Positions 9,648 to 18,752 of a stretch of 64,000 bases of DNA are shown here, piece by piece; the stretch's first letter is position 1; every line of letters starts with the position of its first letter. A program made the position numbers and the translations under genes. The DNA lies in assembly GCF_016916835.1 (NCBI RefSeq), contig NZ_JAFFIX010000007.1:1-64000 (forward strand), in the 5' to 3' direction. The stretch is from Actinacidiphila bryophytorum. Its GTDB lineage: Bacteria; Actinomycetota; Actinomycetes; Streptomycetales; Streptomycetaceae. The notes beneath the pieces are model-generated. The model made no database searches, was not told the DNA's origin, and saw nothing but the letters and a program-made list of their open reading frames with translations.

Positions 9648-11000
9648 ATGACCAGCACCACGAGCCCGCTGACCGCGGAAGAGCTGTCGGCGACCACCCT
9701 GCTGCGGTTCGCCACCGCCGGGTCGGTCGACGACGGGAAGTCCACCCTGGTGGGGCGGCTGCTGCACGACTCCAAGTCGGTGCTCAGCGACCAGCTGGAG
9801 GCCGTCGAGCGCGCCTCGCTCGGGCGCGGCCAGGAGGCGCCGGACCTCGCGCTGCTCACCGACGGCCTGCGGGCCGAGCGGGAGCAGGGCATCACCATCG
9901 ACGTGGCCTACCGCTACTTCGCGACCGCACGCCGCCGCTTCATCCTGGCCGACACGCCCGGCCATGTGCAGTACACGCGGAACATGGTGACGGGCGCCTC
10001 GACCGCGGAGCTCGCCGTGGTGCTGGTGGACGCGCGCAACGGTGTGGTCGAGCAGACCCGCAGGCATGCCGCGGTCGCGGCGCTGCTGCGGGTGCCGCAC
10101 GTGGTGCTCGCGGTCAACAAGATGGACCTGGTGGACTACGCCGAACCGGTCTTCGCCGCGATCGCCGAGGAGTTCACCTCCTACGCGGCCTCGCTGGGCG
10201 TCCCGGAGATCACCGCGATCCCGATCTCGGCGCTGGCCGGCGACAACGTGGTCGAGCCGTCGGCCAACATGGACTGGTACGGCGGCCCGACGGTGCTCGA
10301 ACACCTGGAGACGGTCCCGGTCAGCCACGACCTGACCGGCTGCCCCGCGCGCTTCCCCGTGCAGTACGTGATCAGGCCGCAGACCGCGGACCACCCCGAC
10401 TACCGCGGCTACGCGGGCCAGATCGCCTCGGGCCTGCTGCGGGTCGGCGACCCGGTCACAGTGCTGCCCTCGGGGCGTACCACCACGATCGCCGGGATCG
10501 ACGCGCTGGGCCGCAGCGTGGACACCGCGTGGGCGCCGCAGTCGGTGACCGTGCTGCTCGCCGACGACCTGGACGTCTCGCGCGGCGACCTGATCGCACC
10601 GACCGGCTCGGCCCCCGCGGTGACCCAGGACGTACGGGCCACGGTGTGCCACCTGCACGAGCGCCCGCTGCGGATCGGCGAGCGGGTGCTGCTCAAGCAC
10701 GCGACGCGTACGGTCAAGGCGATCGTCAAGGCGCTGCCGTACCGCATCGACCTCTCGCACGGGCTGGCGCACGAGAACGACCCGGCGGCGCTTGAGGTCA
10801 ACGACATCGGTGCGGTGCAGCTGCGCACCGCGGAGCCGCTGCCCATCGACGCCTACGCCGATGTGCGGCTGACCGGTGCCTTCCTGCTGATCGACCCCGC
10901 GGACGGTACGACGCTGACCGCGGGCATGGCGGGCGAGGCGTTCGCGGAGCCCTCGTCGGCCGCCGGTGGCGCGGCGGACGACGAGGGATGGGACTTCTGA
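9648..11000 (+). CDS. cysN: Sulfate adenylyltransferase subunit 1 (GTPase)
   Basis: 450 residues, elongation-factor-like GTPase. G1 is GSVDDGKSTLVGRL, G3 is ADTPGHVQYTRNM, and G4 is AVNKMDLVDYAE; two beta-barrel domains follow. GTP hydrolysis drives APS formation by CysD. The length matches stand-alone CysN, so there is no CysC fusion, in agreement with the separate cysC. Starts two bases after cysD; about 260 nt without a convincing gene follow before the transporter genes. Confidence 0.94.
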   Translation: MTSTTSPLTAEELSATTLLRFATAGSVDDGKSTLVGRLLHDSKSVLSDQLEAVERASLGRGQEAPDLALLTDGLRAEREQGITIDVAYRYFATARRRFILADTPGHVQYTRNMVTGASTAELAVVLVDARNGVVEQTRRHAAVAALLRVPHVVLAVNKMDLVDYAEPVFAAIAEEFTSYAASLGVPEITAIPISALAGDNVVEPSANMDWYGGPTVLEHLETVPVSHDLTGCPARFPVQYVIRPQTADHPDYRGYAGQIASGLLRVGDPVTVLPSGRTTTIAGIDALGRSVDTAWAPQSVTVLLADDLDVSRGDLIAPTGSAPAVTQDVRATVCHLHERPLRIGERVLLKHATRTVKAIVKALPYRIDLSHGLAHENDPAALEVNDIGAVQLRTAEPLPIDAYADVRLTGAFLLIDPADGTTLTAGMAGEAFAEPSSAAGGAADDEGWDF

Positions 11001-11261
11001 CGATGGCTCAGGACGCCTTCTCGGGATTCGCGAAGGAGGGCGGGCGCGTCGGCAGCGGCTCGCTCGGCTCGGGTACGGGCGGGGTCGCACGATGTGTGCG
11101 CTGACCCGGCACACGGTGGTCCGCGGCACGCCCGGGGCCGCCGGCGCACGACTCCCGCGCGGTGTGCGCACCCCGATGCACCGCCTTCGAAGACCTGACG
11201 AACTTCCGGCCGCGCCGCCCTAGGCGCCGCGACACACCGGGCCTGACGAGAGGACACACCT
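11001..11261 (+). other. 261-nt gap between cysN and the sulfonate transporter genes
   Basis: No convincing gene. A 33-codon frame (11003-11104, MAQDAFSGFAKEGG...) begins three bases after the cysN stop but lacks a clear ribosome-binding site and has no recognisable family. A second short frame begins at 11091. GAGAGGA at 11248-11254 is the binding site for the next gene. The gap may hold a secondary promoter for the transporter genes; I see no clear -10/-35 pair. Confidence 0.35.
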
Positions 11262-12413
11262 GTGTCTGCGCACCTCCGTTCCGCATCCCGCACCTCCGCC
11301 TCGCGCCACAGACTCGTCGCCGTGGCCGCCGCGCTCCCGCTGCTCCTGGGCACCCTCGCCGCCTGCGGCTACGGCTCCGACAAGAAGTCGGACGACTCGG
11401 ACGCCCCCGCGGCGGCCGCCGCCTCCGGTTCGACCACCGCGGCGAAGCTGTCCGCCGACGAGGTCAAGATCGGCTACTTCCCCAACCTGACCCACGCCAC
11501 CGCTCTGGTCGGGCTCAAGGAGGGCTTCTTCCAGCAGGAGCTGGGCGGCACCAAGATCAAGCCGGCCACCTTCAACGCGGGACCCGCCGAGATCGAGGCG
11601 CTCAACGCCGGGTCGATCGACATCGGCTGGATCGGCCCCTCCCCCGCCATCAACGGCTACACCAAGTCCGACGGCTCCGACCTGCGGATCATCTCGGGCT
11701 CCGCGTCGGGCGGTGTGAAGCTGGTGGTCAACCCGGCGAAGATCAAGACCCTGGCGGACGTGAAGGGCAAGAAGATCGCCACCCCGCAGCTGGGCAACAC
11801 CCAGGACGTGGCGCTGCTGAACTGGATCACGTCGCAGGGCTGGAAGGTCGACGCGCAGAGCGGCAGGGGCGACGTGTCGGTGGTGCGCACCGACAACAAG
11901 ATCACCCCTGACGCGTACAGGAACGGCTCCATCGACGGGGCGTGGGTGCCGGAGCCCACCGCCTCGAAGCTGGTCAGCGAGGGCGCCAAGGTGCTGCTCG
12001 ACGAGAGCACGCTGTGGCCCGACAAGAAGTTCGTGATCACCAACGTGATCGTGTCTCAGAAGTTCCTGACCGCCCACCCCGACGTGGTCGAGGCGGTGCT
12101 GCGCGGCTCGGTGAAGACCAACGCGTGGATCAAGGCCAACTCCGACAAGGCCAAGGCCGACGCCAACGACCAGCTGAAGGCGCTGACCCAGAAGGCGCTT
12201 CCCGCCGACATCCTCGACCCGGCCTGGGCGTCCATCGAGGTGCTCGACGACCCGCTGGCCGCGACCGCCAAGGCCGAGGCCGAGCACGCGGTCTCCGCCG
12301 GCCTGCTCGACTCCCCGAAGCTGGACGGCATCTACGACCTGACGCTGCTCAACAAGGTGCTCACGGCGCAGGGCGACCCGGCGGTGGACTCCGCAGGGCT
12401 CGGCGCCAAGTAG
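11262..12413 (+). CDS. Sulfonate-type ABC transporter substrate-binding lipoprotein
   Basis: 383 residues from GTG with GAGAGGA 7 nt upstream. The N-terminus has a basic region, a hydrophobic stretch (LVAVAAALPLLLGTL) and a lipobox L-A-A-C, predicting a lipid-anchored protein. The mature part begins VKIGYFPNLTHATALVGLKE and has AGSIDIGWIGPSPAING, as in SsuA/TauA/NrtA-type proteins. Place in the cluster favours sulfonates or sulfate esters as ligand; taurine or nitrate-like ligands cannot be excluded from sequence alone. Forms a transporter with the two following genes. Confidence 0.85.
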   Translation: MSAHLRSASRTSASRHRLVAVAAALPLLLGTLAACGYGSDKKSDDSDAPAAAAASGSTTAAKLSADEVKIGYFPNLTHATALVGLKEGFFQQELGGTKIKPATFNAGPAEIEALNAGSIDIGWIGPSPAINGYTKSDGSDLRIISGSASGGVKLVVNPAKIKTLADVKGKKIATPQLGNTQDVALLNWITSQGWKVDAQSGRGDVSVVRTDNKITPDAYRNGSIDGAWVPEPTASKLVSEGAKVLLDESTLWPDKKFVITNVIVSQKFLTAHPDVVEAVLRGSVKTNAWIKANSDKAKADANDQLKALTQKALPADILDPAWASIEVLDDPLAATAKAEAEHAVSAGLLDSPKLDGIYDLTLLNKVLTAQGDPAVDSAGLGAK

Positions 12414-12481
12414 GCGGCACGGCAGGCATACCGCAGCAACCGACCAGCTGATCGAACCGAGAACCCCAGGAGGTGACACCC

Positions 12482-13276
12482 ATGGCCGACACTCTCACCA
12501 GTGCCGCCGCGCAGAGCGCGGAAAGCGCCGCGCACGCGGCCAGGCTCGACCATGTGTCGAAGGCGTTCGGCAGGCCCGGCGGCCGGCAGCTCGTGCTGGA
12601 CGACATCACCCTCGATGTGCGCCCCGGCGAGTTCGTCTGCCTCCTGGGGGCCTCGGGATGCGGCAAGTCGACGCTGCTGAACCTGGTCGCCGGGCTCGAC
12701 AAGCCGTCCGCCGGGAGCATCACGACTCCCGGCGGCCGGCCGGCCCTGATGTTCCAGGAGCACGCGCTGTTCCCGTGGCTGACCGCGGGCAAGAACATCG
12801 AACTGACGCTGCGGATGCGCGGGATGCCGCGCGAGCAGCGCCGCCCCGAGGCCGAGCGGCTGCTGTCGCTGGTGCGGCTCGGCGGGGCGTACGGCAAGCG
12901 GGTGCACGAGCTGTCCGGCGGCATGCGGCAGCGGGTGGCGCTGGCCAGGGCGCTCGCCCAGGACAGCCAGCTGCTGCTGATGGACGAGCCGTTCGCGGCG
13001 CTCGACGCCATCACCCGGGACGTGCTGCACGACGAGCTGACCCGTATCTGGTCGGAGACGAACCTGTCGGTGCTGTTCGTGACGCACAACGTGCGGGAGG
13101 CGGTACGGCTCGCACAGCGGGTGGTGCTGCTGTCCTCCCGGCCCGGCCGGATCAACCGGGAGTGGGCCATCGACATACCGCAGCCGCGTCGGATCGAGGA
13201 CGCGGCCGTGGCCGACCTGTCCGTCGAGATCACCGAAGAACTGCGTGGGGAGATCCGCCGCCATGGCCAGCACTGA
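12482..13276 (+). CDS. ABC transporter ATP-binding protein, SsuB/TauB type
   Basis: 264 residues. Walker A LLGASGCGKSTLL, Q-loop FQEHALFPWL, signature LSGGMRQRVALARALA, Walker B LLLMDEPFAALD and the H-loop VTHNVREAV are all intact. The ATG at 12482 has AGGAGGTG 6 nt upstream; an in-frame GTG inside that site was rejected. It energises import through the permease, whose start overlaps its end by 14 bp. Confidence 0.9.
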   Translation: MADTLTSAAAQSAESAAHAARLDHVSKAFGRPGGRQLVLDDITLDVRPGEFVCLLGASGCGKSTLLNLVAGLDKPSAGSITTPGGRPALMFQEHALFPWLTAGKNIELTLRMRGMPREQRRPEAERLLSLVRLGGAYGKRVHELSGGMRQRVALARALAQDSQLLLMDEPFAALDAITRDVLHDELTRIWSETNLSVLFVTHNVREAVRLAQRVVLLSSRPGRINREWAIDIPQPRRIEDAAVADLSVEITEELRGEIRRHGQH

Positions 13277-14249
13277 GACGTCGGGCGCGAAGGACGCCGC
13301 GCCCGTTGAGGACGCGCCCGACCCGCAGCAGGACGGCGGCGCGGACGCCCCGCATGCCGCGGTGGCCAAGCAGGCCGGGCGGCAGGACCGGCACGACCTG
13401 TCGGGCCTGGAGGCCGGGCTCGACGCGCTGGACGCGGTCGTCGTCAAGCGCGCCCCGATCGGGCAGGTGCTGGTCAAGAAGGTGCTGCCGCCGATCAGCG
13501 CGGTGCTGCTGGTGCTGGTGGTGTGGCAGCTCGCGGTCTGGGCGAAGGTCGCCGACAAGACCAAGCTGCCCAGCCCCTCCGCGGTCGGCCAGGAGCTGGG
13601 CGACCGGTGGCGGGCGGGCGACCTGTTCTCGATCATCTGGACCAGCGTCTCGCACGGCCTGCTCGGCTTCGCCGCCGCGCTGATCATCGGCACCCCGCTG
13701 GGCCTGCTGGTGGCCCGGGTGCCCTTCGTGCGGGCCGCCATAGGGCCGATCCTGTCCGGCCTGCAGTCGCTGCCGTCGGTGGCGTGGGTGCCGGCCGCGG
13801 TGATCTGGCTCGGCCTGAACAACTCCACCATGTACGCGGTCATCCTGCTCGGCGCGGTGCCCTCCATCGCCAACGGCCTGGTCGCCGGCATCGACCAGGT
13901 GCCGCCGCTGTACCTGCGGGCAGGGCGCACCATCGGGGCGACCGGGCTGCGCGGTGCCTGGTTCATCCTGCTGCCGGCCGCGCTGCCCGGCTACGTGGCG
14001 GGCCTGAAGCAGGGCTGGGCCTTCTCCTGGCGGTCGCTGATGGCCGCCGAGCTGATCGCGTCCTCACCCGACCTGGGCGTGGGACTCGGCCGCTATCTGG
14101 AGAACATGCGCGAGGGCTCCGACATGGCGGGCGTCTTCCTGGGCATCCTGCTGATCCTCTTCGTCGGCATCGCCATCGACCTGCTGATCTTCAGCCCGCT
14201 GGAGCGCTGGGTGCTGCGCTCCCGCGGCCTGACCGCACGGAGCCAGTGA
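13263..14249 (+). CDS. ABC transporter permease, SsuC/TauC type
   Basis: 328 residues. About 65 residues of Ala/Asp/Gln-rich cytoplasmic N-terminus precede the first membrane segment (PPISAVLLVLVVWQLAVW). The BPD_transp_1 core has the EAA-like loop RAGRTIGATGLRGAWFILLPAALPG split over the usual position and the sulfonate-permease ending DLLIFSPLERWVLRSRGL. Around six membrane helices. Overlap with the ATPase gene and 4-bp overlap with the chelatase gene show one translation-coupled unit. Confidence 0.88.
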   Translation: MASTETSGAKDAAPVEDAPDPQQDGGADAPHAAVAKQAGRQDRHDLSGLEAGLDALDAVVVKRAPIGQVLVKKVLPPISAVLLVLVVWQLAVWAKVADKTKLPSPSAVGQELGDRWRAGDLFSIIWTSVSHGLLGFAAALIIGTPLGLLVARVPFVRAAIGPILSGLQSLPSVAWVPAAVIWLGLNNSTMYAVILLGAVPSIANGLVAGIDQVPPLYLRAGRTIGATGLRGAWFILLPAALPGYVAGLKQGWAFSWRSLMAAELIASSPDLGVGLGRYLENMREGSDMAGVFLGILLILFVGIAIDLLIFSPLERWVLRSRGLTARSQ

Positions 14250-15016
14250 CCGTGCGCCCCGGCCTGTCCGCGCCCCCGCTGCTCGTCATCGCGCACGGCT
14301 CACGCGACCCGCGGCACGCGGCGACCGTGCACGCCCTGACGCGGCGGGTCGCGGCGGCCAGGCCGGGGCTGCGGGTGGACACCGCCTTCCTGGACTTCAA
14401 CGCGCCCTCGGTGCCGCAGGCCGTCAGCCGGCTGGCGGCCGACGGCGTACGGGAGGCGGTGGCGCTGCCGCTGCTGCTGACCCGGGCCTTCCACGCCAAG
14501 ACCGACATCCCCGCGGTGCTGTGCGAGGCCACCGCCGCGCTGCCGTCGCTGCGGCTGCGCACCGCGGACGTGCTCGGCCCTTCCCCGCTGCTGACGGCCG
14601 CGCTGGAGCGCCGGCTGTCCGAGGCCGGGCTGCGGCCCGGCGACCGCCCGTCGACCGGCGTCGTGCTGGCATCGGCGGGCTCCACCGATCCGGAGGCGAG
14701 CGCGGTGATCGCAGCAATCGCGCGGGAGTGGCGGCACACCGGTTGGTGCGCCGTGCGGCCCGCGTTCGCCTCCGCTTCCCTGCCGCGTACCGAGGACGCG
14801 GTCAGGGAACTGCGGGCCGAGGGCGCGCGCCGGGTCGCCGTGGCGCCGTACGTGATCGCTCCCGGCTTCCTGCCCGACCGGATCGCCCGCGGCGCCCGCG
14901 AGGCGGGCGCGGACCTGCTGGCCCCGGTGCTGGGCGCGGCCCCCGAGGTCGTCTCGCTGCTGCTGCACCGCTACGACCGGGCGTTGCGCCCGGCCGCCCG
15001 GCTGCTGTCCGCCTGA
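14246..15016 (+). CDS. Sirohydrochlorin chelatase (CbiX/SirB family)
   Basis: 256 residues in two similar halves, each half with CbiX-like features. The N-terminal LLVIAHGSRDPRHAATV carries the metal-binding/catalytic His, and PLLLTRAFHAKTDIPAVL supplies the second His. The second half has APYVIAPGFLPDRIARGA. It would insert Fe2+ into sirohydrochlorin to form the siroheme used by the sulfite reductase at the start of the cluster; cobalt insertion is an alternative. GTG at 14246 overlaps the permease stop; a second GTG two codons later is possible. Confidence 0.85.
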   Translation: MTVRPGLSAPPLLVIAHGSRDPRHAATVHALTRRVAAARPGLRVDTAFLDFNAPSVPQAVSRLAADGVREAVALPLLLTRAFHAKTDIPAVLCEATAALPSLRLRTADVLGPSPLLTAALERRLSEAGLRPGDRPSTGVVLASAGSTDPEASAVIAAIAREWRHTGWCAVRPAFASASLPRTEDAVRELRAEGARRVAVAPYVIAPGFLPDRIARGAREAGADLLAPVLGAAPEVVSLLLHRYDRALRPAARLLSA

Positions 15017-15159
15017 GCCCCACCGGAGCGCCGCACCGTGTGTGGCCTGGGCCTTCGCCGTCGTACGTGTAAGGGGCACTTACCGCGGATGGTGGGGTTG
15101 TCCCCACCCCCTGAGGGGGAGATGGCCCGCTGCGAAGTCACCAGCAGGCCGGATGGGTG

Positions 15160-15184
15160 GGAACGTCCAGCCCCCGTAGCGTCC
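15160..15184 (+). promoter_or_regulatory. Candidate ECF-type promoter for the MMPL gene
   Basis: GGAAC (15160-15164) and CGTCC (15180-15184) are separated by 15 nt, resembling ECF (sigma-E like) -35/-10 elements. The MMPL start lies 68 nt downstream. Support is pattern only; chance matches are easy in GC-rich DNA. Confidence 0.3.
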
Positions 15185-15251
15185 TCTGTGGAAGGAGCGG
15201 CCGGACGCCGCCACCCGAAACGATCCTTACAAGCCTTTCAAGGGGGACACC

Positions 15252-17534
15252 GTGAGTCGCGCACGCGCACACGGCAGCAGGATGGGAATCGCGGCCTCGA
15301 TGGGCAGCTGGAGCGCCCGGCACCGGTGGGCCGCCGTGGGCGGCTGGCTGCTCTTCGTGATCCTCGCGGTCTTCGTCGGCCAGTCGGCCGGCCGGGTCGA
15401 CGTGGACGAGGACCGGTCGATGCCCGGCGAGGTCAGCCAGGCCGCCACGATCAACGACGACGCGGGGCTCAAGCCCCCGGCGGGCGAGATGGTCCTGGTC
15501 CAGGCGAAGGCCGGCGCGGGCAGCGCCACGGACCCGGCCTTCCGCACCGTCGTCGGCGAGGTGATGAGCGCGGTCAAGGGCACCGGCAAGGTCACCGCGG
15601 TCACCTCGCCGTACGACACCAAGTCGATCTCCGCGAACGGGCGTTCCGCGCTGGTGCGCTTCGACGTGGTCGGCGACCAGAAGACCGCGGCCGACCGCAT
15701 CGACCCGGTGCTCGACCAGGTCAAGCAGGTCCAGGCCAAGCATCCTGAGCTGCGCGTCGAGGAGTTCGGCGACGCCAGTTCCGAGAAGGTGCTCAACGAC
15801 GCCTTCGGCAGCGACTTCAAGACCGCCGAGTTCTCCGCGGTGCCGCTCGCGCTGGGCATCCTGCTGATCGCCTTCGGCGCGCTGGTCGCCGCCCTGCTGC
15901 CGGTGGCGCTGGCGATGACCGCCTTCGTCGCGGCCGGCGGCGTGGTCGCCGTGGTCAGCCACCTGGTGCCGATGAGCGACACCGCCAACTCGGTGATGCT
16001 GCTGGTCGGCCTCGCGGTCGGCGTCGACTACTGCCTGTTCTACCTGCGCAGGGAGCGTGAGGAGCGGGCTGCCGGGCACGACGCGGACACCAGCCTGCGG
16101 ATCGCCGCCGCCACCTCGGGACGCGCGGTCCTGATCTCCGGCATCACCGTGATCGTGGCCATGGCCGGCATGCTCTTCACCGGCATCGGCGACTTCAAGG
16201 CCATGGGCGTGGCCACCATGATCGTGGTCGCCATCGCGATGTTCGGCTCGGTCACCGTCCTGCCCGCGCTGCTGTCGCTGCTCGGCCACCGCGTCGAGAA
16301 GGGCCGCATCCCGTTCCTGAACCGGCGCAAGAAGCAGCAGCAGGCCGGCGGGCGTCCCGCGGCGCCCGGCAACAGCCGCCTGTGGCGGTCCGTGCTCGGC
16401 CCGGTGCTGCGCCACCCCAAGACGGCCACCGTCATCGCCGGCGGCGCGCTGCTGGCCCTGGCACTGCCCGCCTTCGGCATGAAGACCGCGAACCTGTCGA
16501 TGCAGCAGGAGCTGGGCGACAGCCTGCCGATCATCCAGACCTACGACCACATCAACACCGCCTTCCCCGGCGGACCCGACCCGGCCCACGTCGTCGTCAA
16601 GGCCGCCGACATCAACGCCCCCGAGGTCAAGAAGGCCATCGCCGACTTCCGCGCCGAGGCCGTCTCGGCCGGGGCCAGCAAGGGCCCGGTGACCGTCACC
16701 GTGCACAGCGCGCAGAACGTCGCCAGGATCGACGTCCCGCTGGAGGGCGGCAGCGACCGCGCCAAGGCCGAGGCCGACGTGAAGCTGCTGCGCGACCAGG
16801 TGCGGCCCGACACGCTCGGCAAGGTCGCCGGGCTGCAGGCGCCGGTCACCGGTGAGACCGCGGGCTCGATGGACTTCACCCACAAGATCACCAGCAGTGT
16901 GCCGCCGGTCTTCGCCTTCGTGACCGTCTTCGCCTTCCTGCTGATGCTGCTGTCCTTCCGGTCGCTGACCATCGCGGTGACCTCGATCGCGCTGAACCTG
17001 CTGTCCGTCGGCGCCGCCTACGGCATCCTGACCGCGGTCTTCCAGCACGGCTGGGGCGCCTCCCTGGTGGGCGCGCACGGCACCGGCGCGGTGGTGGCCT
17101 GGCTGCCGCTCTTCCTCTTCGTGATCCTGTTCGGGCTGAGCATGGACTACCACGTCTTCGTGGTCTCCCGGATCCGCGAGGCCAGGATGCGCGGCCTGTC
17201 CACCAAGGGCGCCATCGAGCACGGCATCACCACCACCGCGGGCGTCGTCACCAGCGCCGCCGTGATCATGGTCGCCGTCTTCGCGATCTTCGGCACCCTG
17301 TCGATGCAGAGCATGAAGCAGATGGGCGTCGGCCTGGCCTTCGCGGTGCTGATCGACGCCACCGTGATCCGCGGGGTGCTGCTGCCCGCGGTGATGACCC
17401 TGCTCGGCGACCGGAACTGGTACCTGCCGCGCTGGATGAACCGGCTGCCCGACCTCACGCACGACGAGTCGGCCCTGCCGCAGCCGCCGGCCGCCGCGCC
17501 GCACCCGGCGCAGCAGCTCCCCGACCGGGTCTGA
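15252..17534 (+). CDS. MMPL family RND transporter
   Basis: 760 residues with the duplicated RND plan. An N-terminal helix (AAVGGWLLFVILAVFVG) is followed by a large extracytoplasmic domain, then five to six helices with SVMLLVGLAVGVDYCLFYLRR. The pattern repeats in the second half with LFLFVILFGLSMDYHVFVVSRIREA. The two [LF]-x-[VM]-D-Y-x-x-F segments are the conserved MMPL proton-relay motifs. Likely exports a lipid or hydrophobic compound, substrate unknown. GTG 15252 has AAGGGGG upstream. Flanked by a candidate ECF promoter and a tandem repeat plus terminator; an ECF sigma gene follows. Confidence 0.88.
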   Translation: MSRARAHGSRMGIAASMGSWSARHRWAAVGGWLLFVILAVFVGQSAGRVDVDEDRSMPGEVSQAATINDDAGLKPPAGEMVLVQAKAGAGSATDPAFRTVVGEVMSAVKGTGKVTAVTSPYDTKSISANGRSALVRFDVVGDQKTAADRIDPVLDQVKQVQAKHPELRVEEFGDASSEKVLNDAFGSDFKTAEFSAVPLALGILLIAFGALVAALLPVALAMTAFVAAGGVVAVVSHLVPMSDTANSVMLLVGLAVGVDYCLFYLRREREERAAGHDADTSLRIAAATSGRAVLISGITVIVAMAGMLFTGIGDFKAMGVATMIVVAIAMFGSVTVLPALLSLLGHRVEKGRIPFLNRRKKQQQAGGRPAAPGNSRLWRSVLGPVLRHPKTATVIAGGALLALALPAFGMKTANLSMQQELGDSLPIIQTYDHINTAFPGGPDPAHVVVKAADINAPEVKKAIADFRAEAVSAGASKGPVTVTVHSAQNVARIDVPLEGGSDRAKAEADVKLLRDQVRPDTLGKVAGLQAPVTGETAGSMDFTHKITSSVPPVFAFVTVFAFLLMLLSFRSLTIAVTSIALNLLSVGAAYGILTAVFQHGWGASLVGAHGTGAVVAWLPLFLFVILFGLSMDYHVFVVSRIREARMRGLSTKGAIEHGITTTAGVVTSAAVIMVAVFAIFGTLSMQSMKQMGVGLAFAVLIDATVIRGVLLPAVMTLLGDRNWYLPRWMNRLPDLTHDESALPQPPAAAPHPAQQLPDRV

Positions 17535-17617
17535 CCCCGTCTGACCCCGTCTGACCCCGTCCGACCCCGTCCGACCTCGTCCGACCTCGTCCGACCCCGT
17601 CCGACCCCGTCCGACCT
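17531..17617. repeat. 10-bp tandem repeat (about nine units)
   Basis: Consecutive decamers of the form CTGACCCCGT / CCGACCCCGT / CCGACCTCGT, starting at 17531 and overlapping the MMPL stop codon; the last unit (17611) is degraded. Units 1-3 carry CTG and the rest CCG, suggesting stepwise slippage expansion. A perfect hairpin follows 21 nt later. Unit number probably varies between strains. Confidence 0.9.
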
Positions 17618-17637
17618 GGGATGATCCGGCCCTGCTC

Positions 17638-17684
17638 CACTGACACCGCCCCCGTGCCGCTCCGGTACGGGGGCGGTGTCAGTG
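17638..17684 (+). terminator. Perfect 18-bp stem hairpin terminator
   Basis: Arms 17638-17655 and 17667-17684 (CACTGACACCGCCCCCGT and its complement) with an 11-nt loop. It lies between the MMPL gene and the sigma factor gene. There is no U tract, as is common for actinobacterial terminators. The right arm ends only 21 nt before the sigma factor ATG, so it could also sit in that gene's leader. Confidence 0.75.
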
Positions 17685-17705
17685 GTCGCGGTTACGGTGG
17701 AGAGC

Positions 17706-18752
17706 ATGACCGTACGGGAGAGCAGCGCAAGCGGGACGACGGTGACCGGCGCCGACGAGGTCGAGCGCGGTCTTGAGCAGCACCGGGTGGAGCTGACCGG
17801 CTACTGCTACCGGATGCTGGGCTCCGCCTTCGAGGCGGAGGACGCGGTGCAGGAGACGCTGGTGCGGGCCTGGCGGGCCGCCGACCGGTTCGAGGGCCGG
17901 TCCTCGCTGCGGTCGTGGCTGTACCGCATCGCCACCAACGTCTGCATGGACAGCCTCAACGCGGGCAAGCGCCGGGCCAGGCCGATGGACCTCTCACCCG
18001 CCTCGCACGCCGACGCGGTGCTGCCCGACCCGACCTCCGACGGCATGTGGGTGGAGCCCGCCCCCGACGGCCGGGTGGTGCCCGAGGGCGGCGACCCGGC
18101 CGACGTGGTGGTGTCCCGGGAGACCGTCAGGCTGGCCTTCGTCGCCGCGCTGCAGCACCTGCCGCCGCGGCAGCGGGCGGTGCTGATCCTGCGCGAGGTG
18201 CTGGCCTGGAAGGCCAGCGAGACCGCGGAGCTGCTGGAGACCACCGTGCCGTCGGTGAACAGCGCGCTGCAGCGGGCCAGGGCCACCCTGGCGGAGGCCG
18301 GCGCCTCGGCCGACACCGCGGTGCGCGACACCGCGCTCGACGAGGAGCGCGAAGCCCTGCTGGCCCGCTATGTCGACGCCTTCGAACGGTACGACCTGGC
18401 GTCGCTGACCACGCTGCTGCACGAGGACGCGGTCCTCAACATGCCGCCCTATCCGATGTGGGTGACCGGCCACGCCGACATACGCGACTTCATGGCCACC
18501 GTCGGAGCCGGCTGCGCGGGCTCGCGGATGGTGCCGGTCGCGGCCAGCGGGCAGCCGGGGTTCGCGCAGTACCGCCCCAAGCCGGGCGGCGGCTTCCAGG
18601 CGTTCGCACTGCAGGTGATCGAGACCTTCGGCGGGCGGATCAGCACGATGACGTCATTCCACGACGCCGCCCGGCTCTTCCCGCTCTTCGGGCTCCCACT
18701 CGAACTCCCCGCCGAGACCGGCGAGTTGGACGAGCATCCGCAGTCCGGGTGA
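17706..18752 (+). CDS. ECF sigma factor with C-terminal SnoaL-like domain
   Basis: 348 residues. Region 2 is YCYRMLGSAFEAEDAVQETLVRAW, with RSWLYRIATNVCMDSL. Region 4 is LPPRQRAVLILREVLAWKASETAELL, then TVPSVNSALQRARATL. After residue ~225 a SnoaL/NTF2-like domain (RYVDAFERYDLASLTTLLHEDAVLNMPPYP...) replaces an anti-sigma partner, as in the SigG/SigJ-like ECF groups where it modulates activity. ATG 17706 with GGAGAG is preferred over an upstream GTG inside the hairpin. Its last 99 bp overlap the convergent STAS gene. Confidence 0.87.
   Translation: MTVRESSASGTTVTGADEVERGLEQHRVELTGYCYRMLGSAFEAEDAVQETLVRAWRAADRFEGRSSLRSWLYRIATNVCMDSLNAGKRRARPMDLSPASHADAVLPDPTSDGMWVEPAPDGRVVPEGGDPADVVVSRETVRLAFVAALQHLPPRQRAVLILREVLAWKASETAELLETTVPSVNSALQRARATLAEAGASADTAVRDTALDEEREALLARYVDAFERYDLASLTTLLHEDAVLNMPPYPMWVTGHADIRDFMATVGAGCAGSRMVPVAASGQPGFAQYRPKPGGGFQAFALQVIETFGGRISTMTSFHDAARLFPLFGLPLELPAETGELDEHPQSG

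Noticed and set aside
15090..15125. Riboswitch or attenuator upstream of the MMPL gene based on the CCCCCTGAGGGGG hairpin.
   Set aside because: A single short GC hairpin located upstream of the candidate promoter; no further structure.
17147..17707. Minus-strand coding of the decamer repeat as a repetitive protein (SDGVGRGRT units).
   Set aside because: Period of 10 is not a multiple of 3, the frame is antisense to the MMPL end, and there is no ribosome site; a non-coding tandem repeat is simpler.
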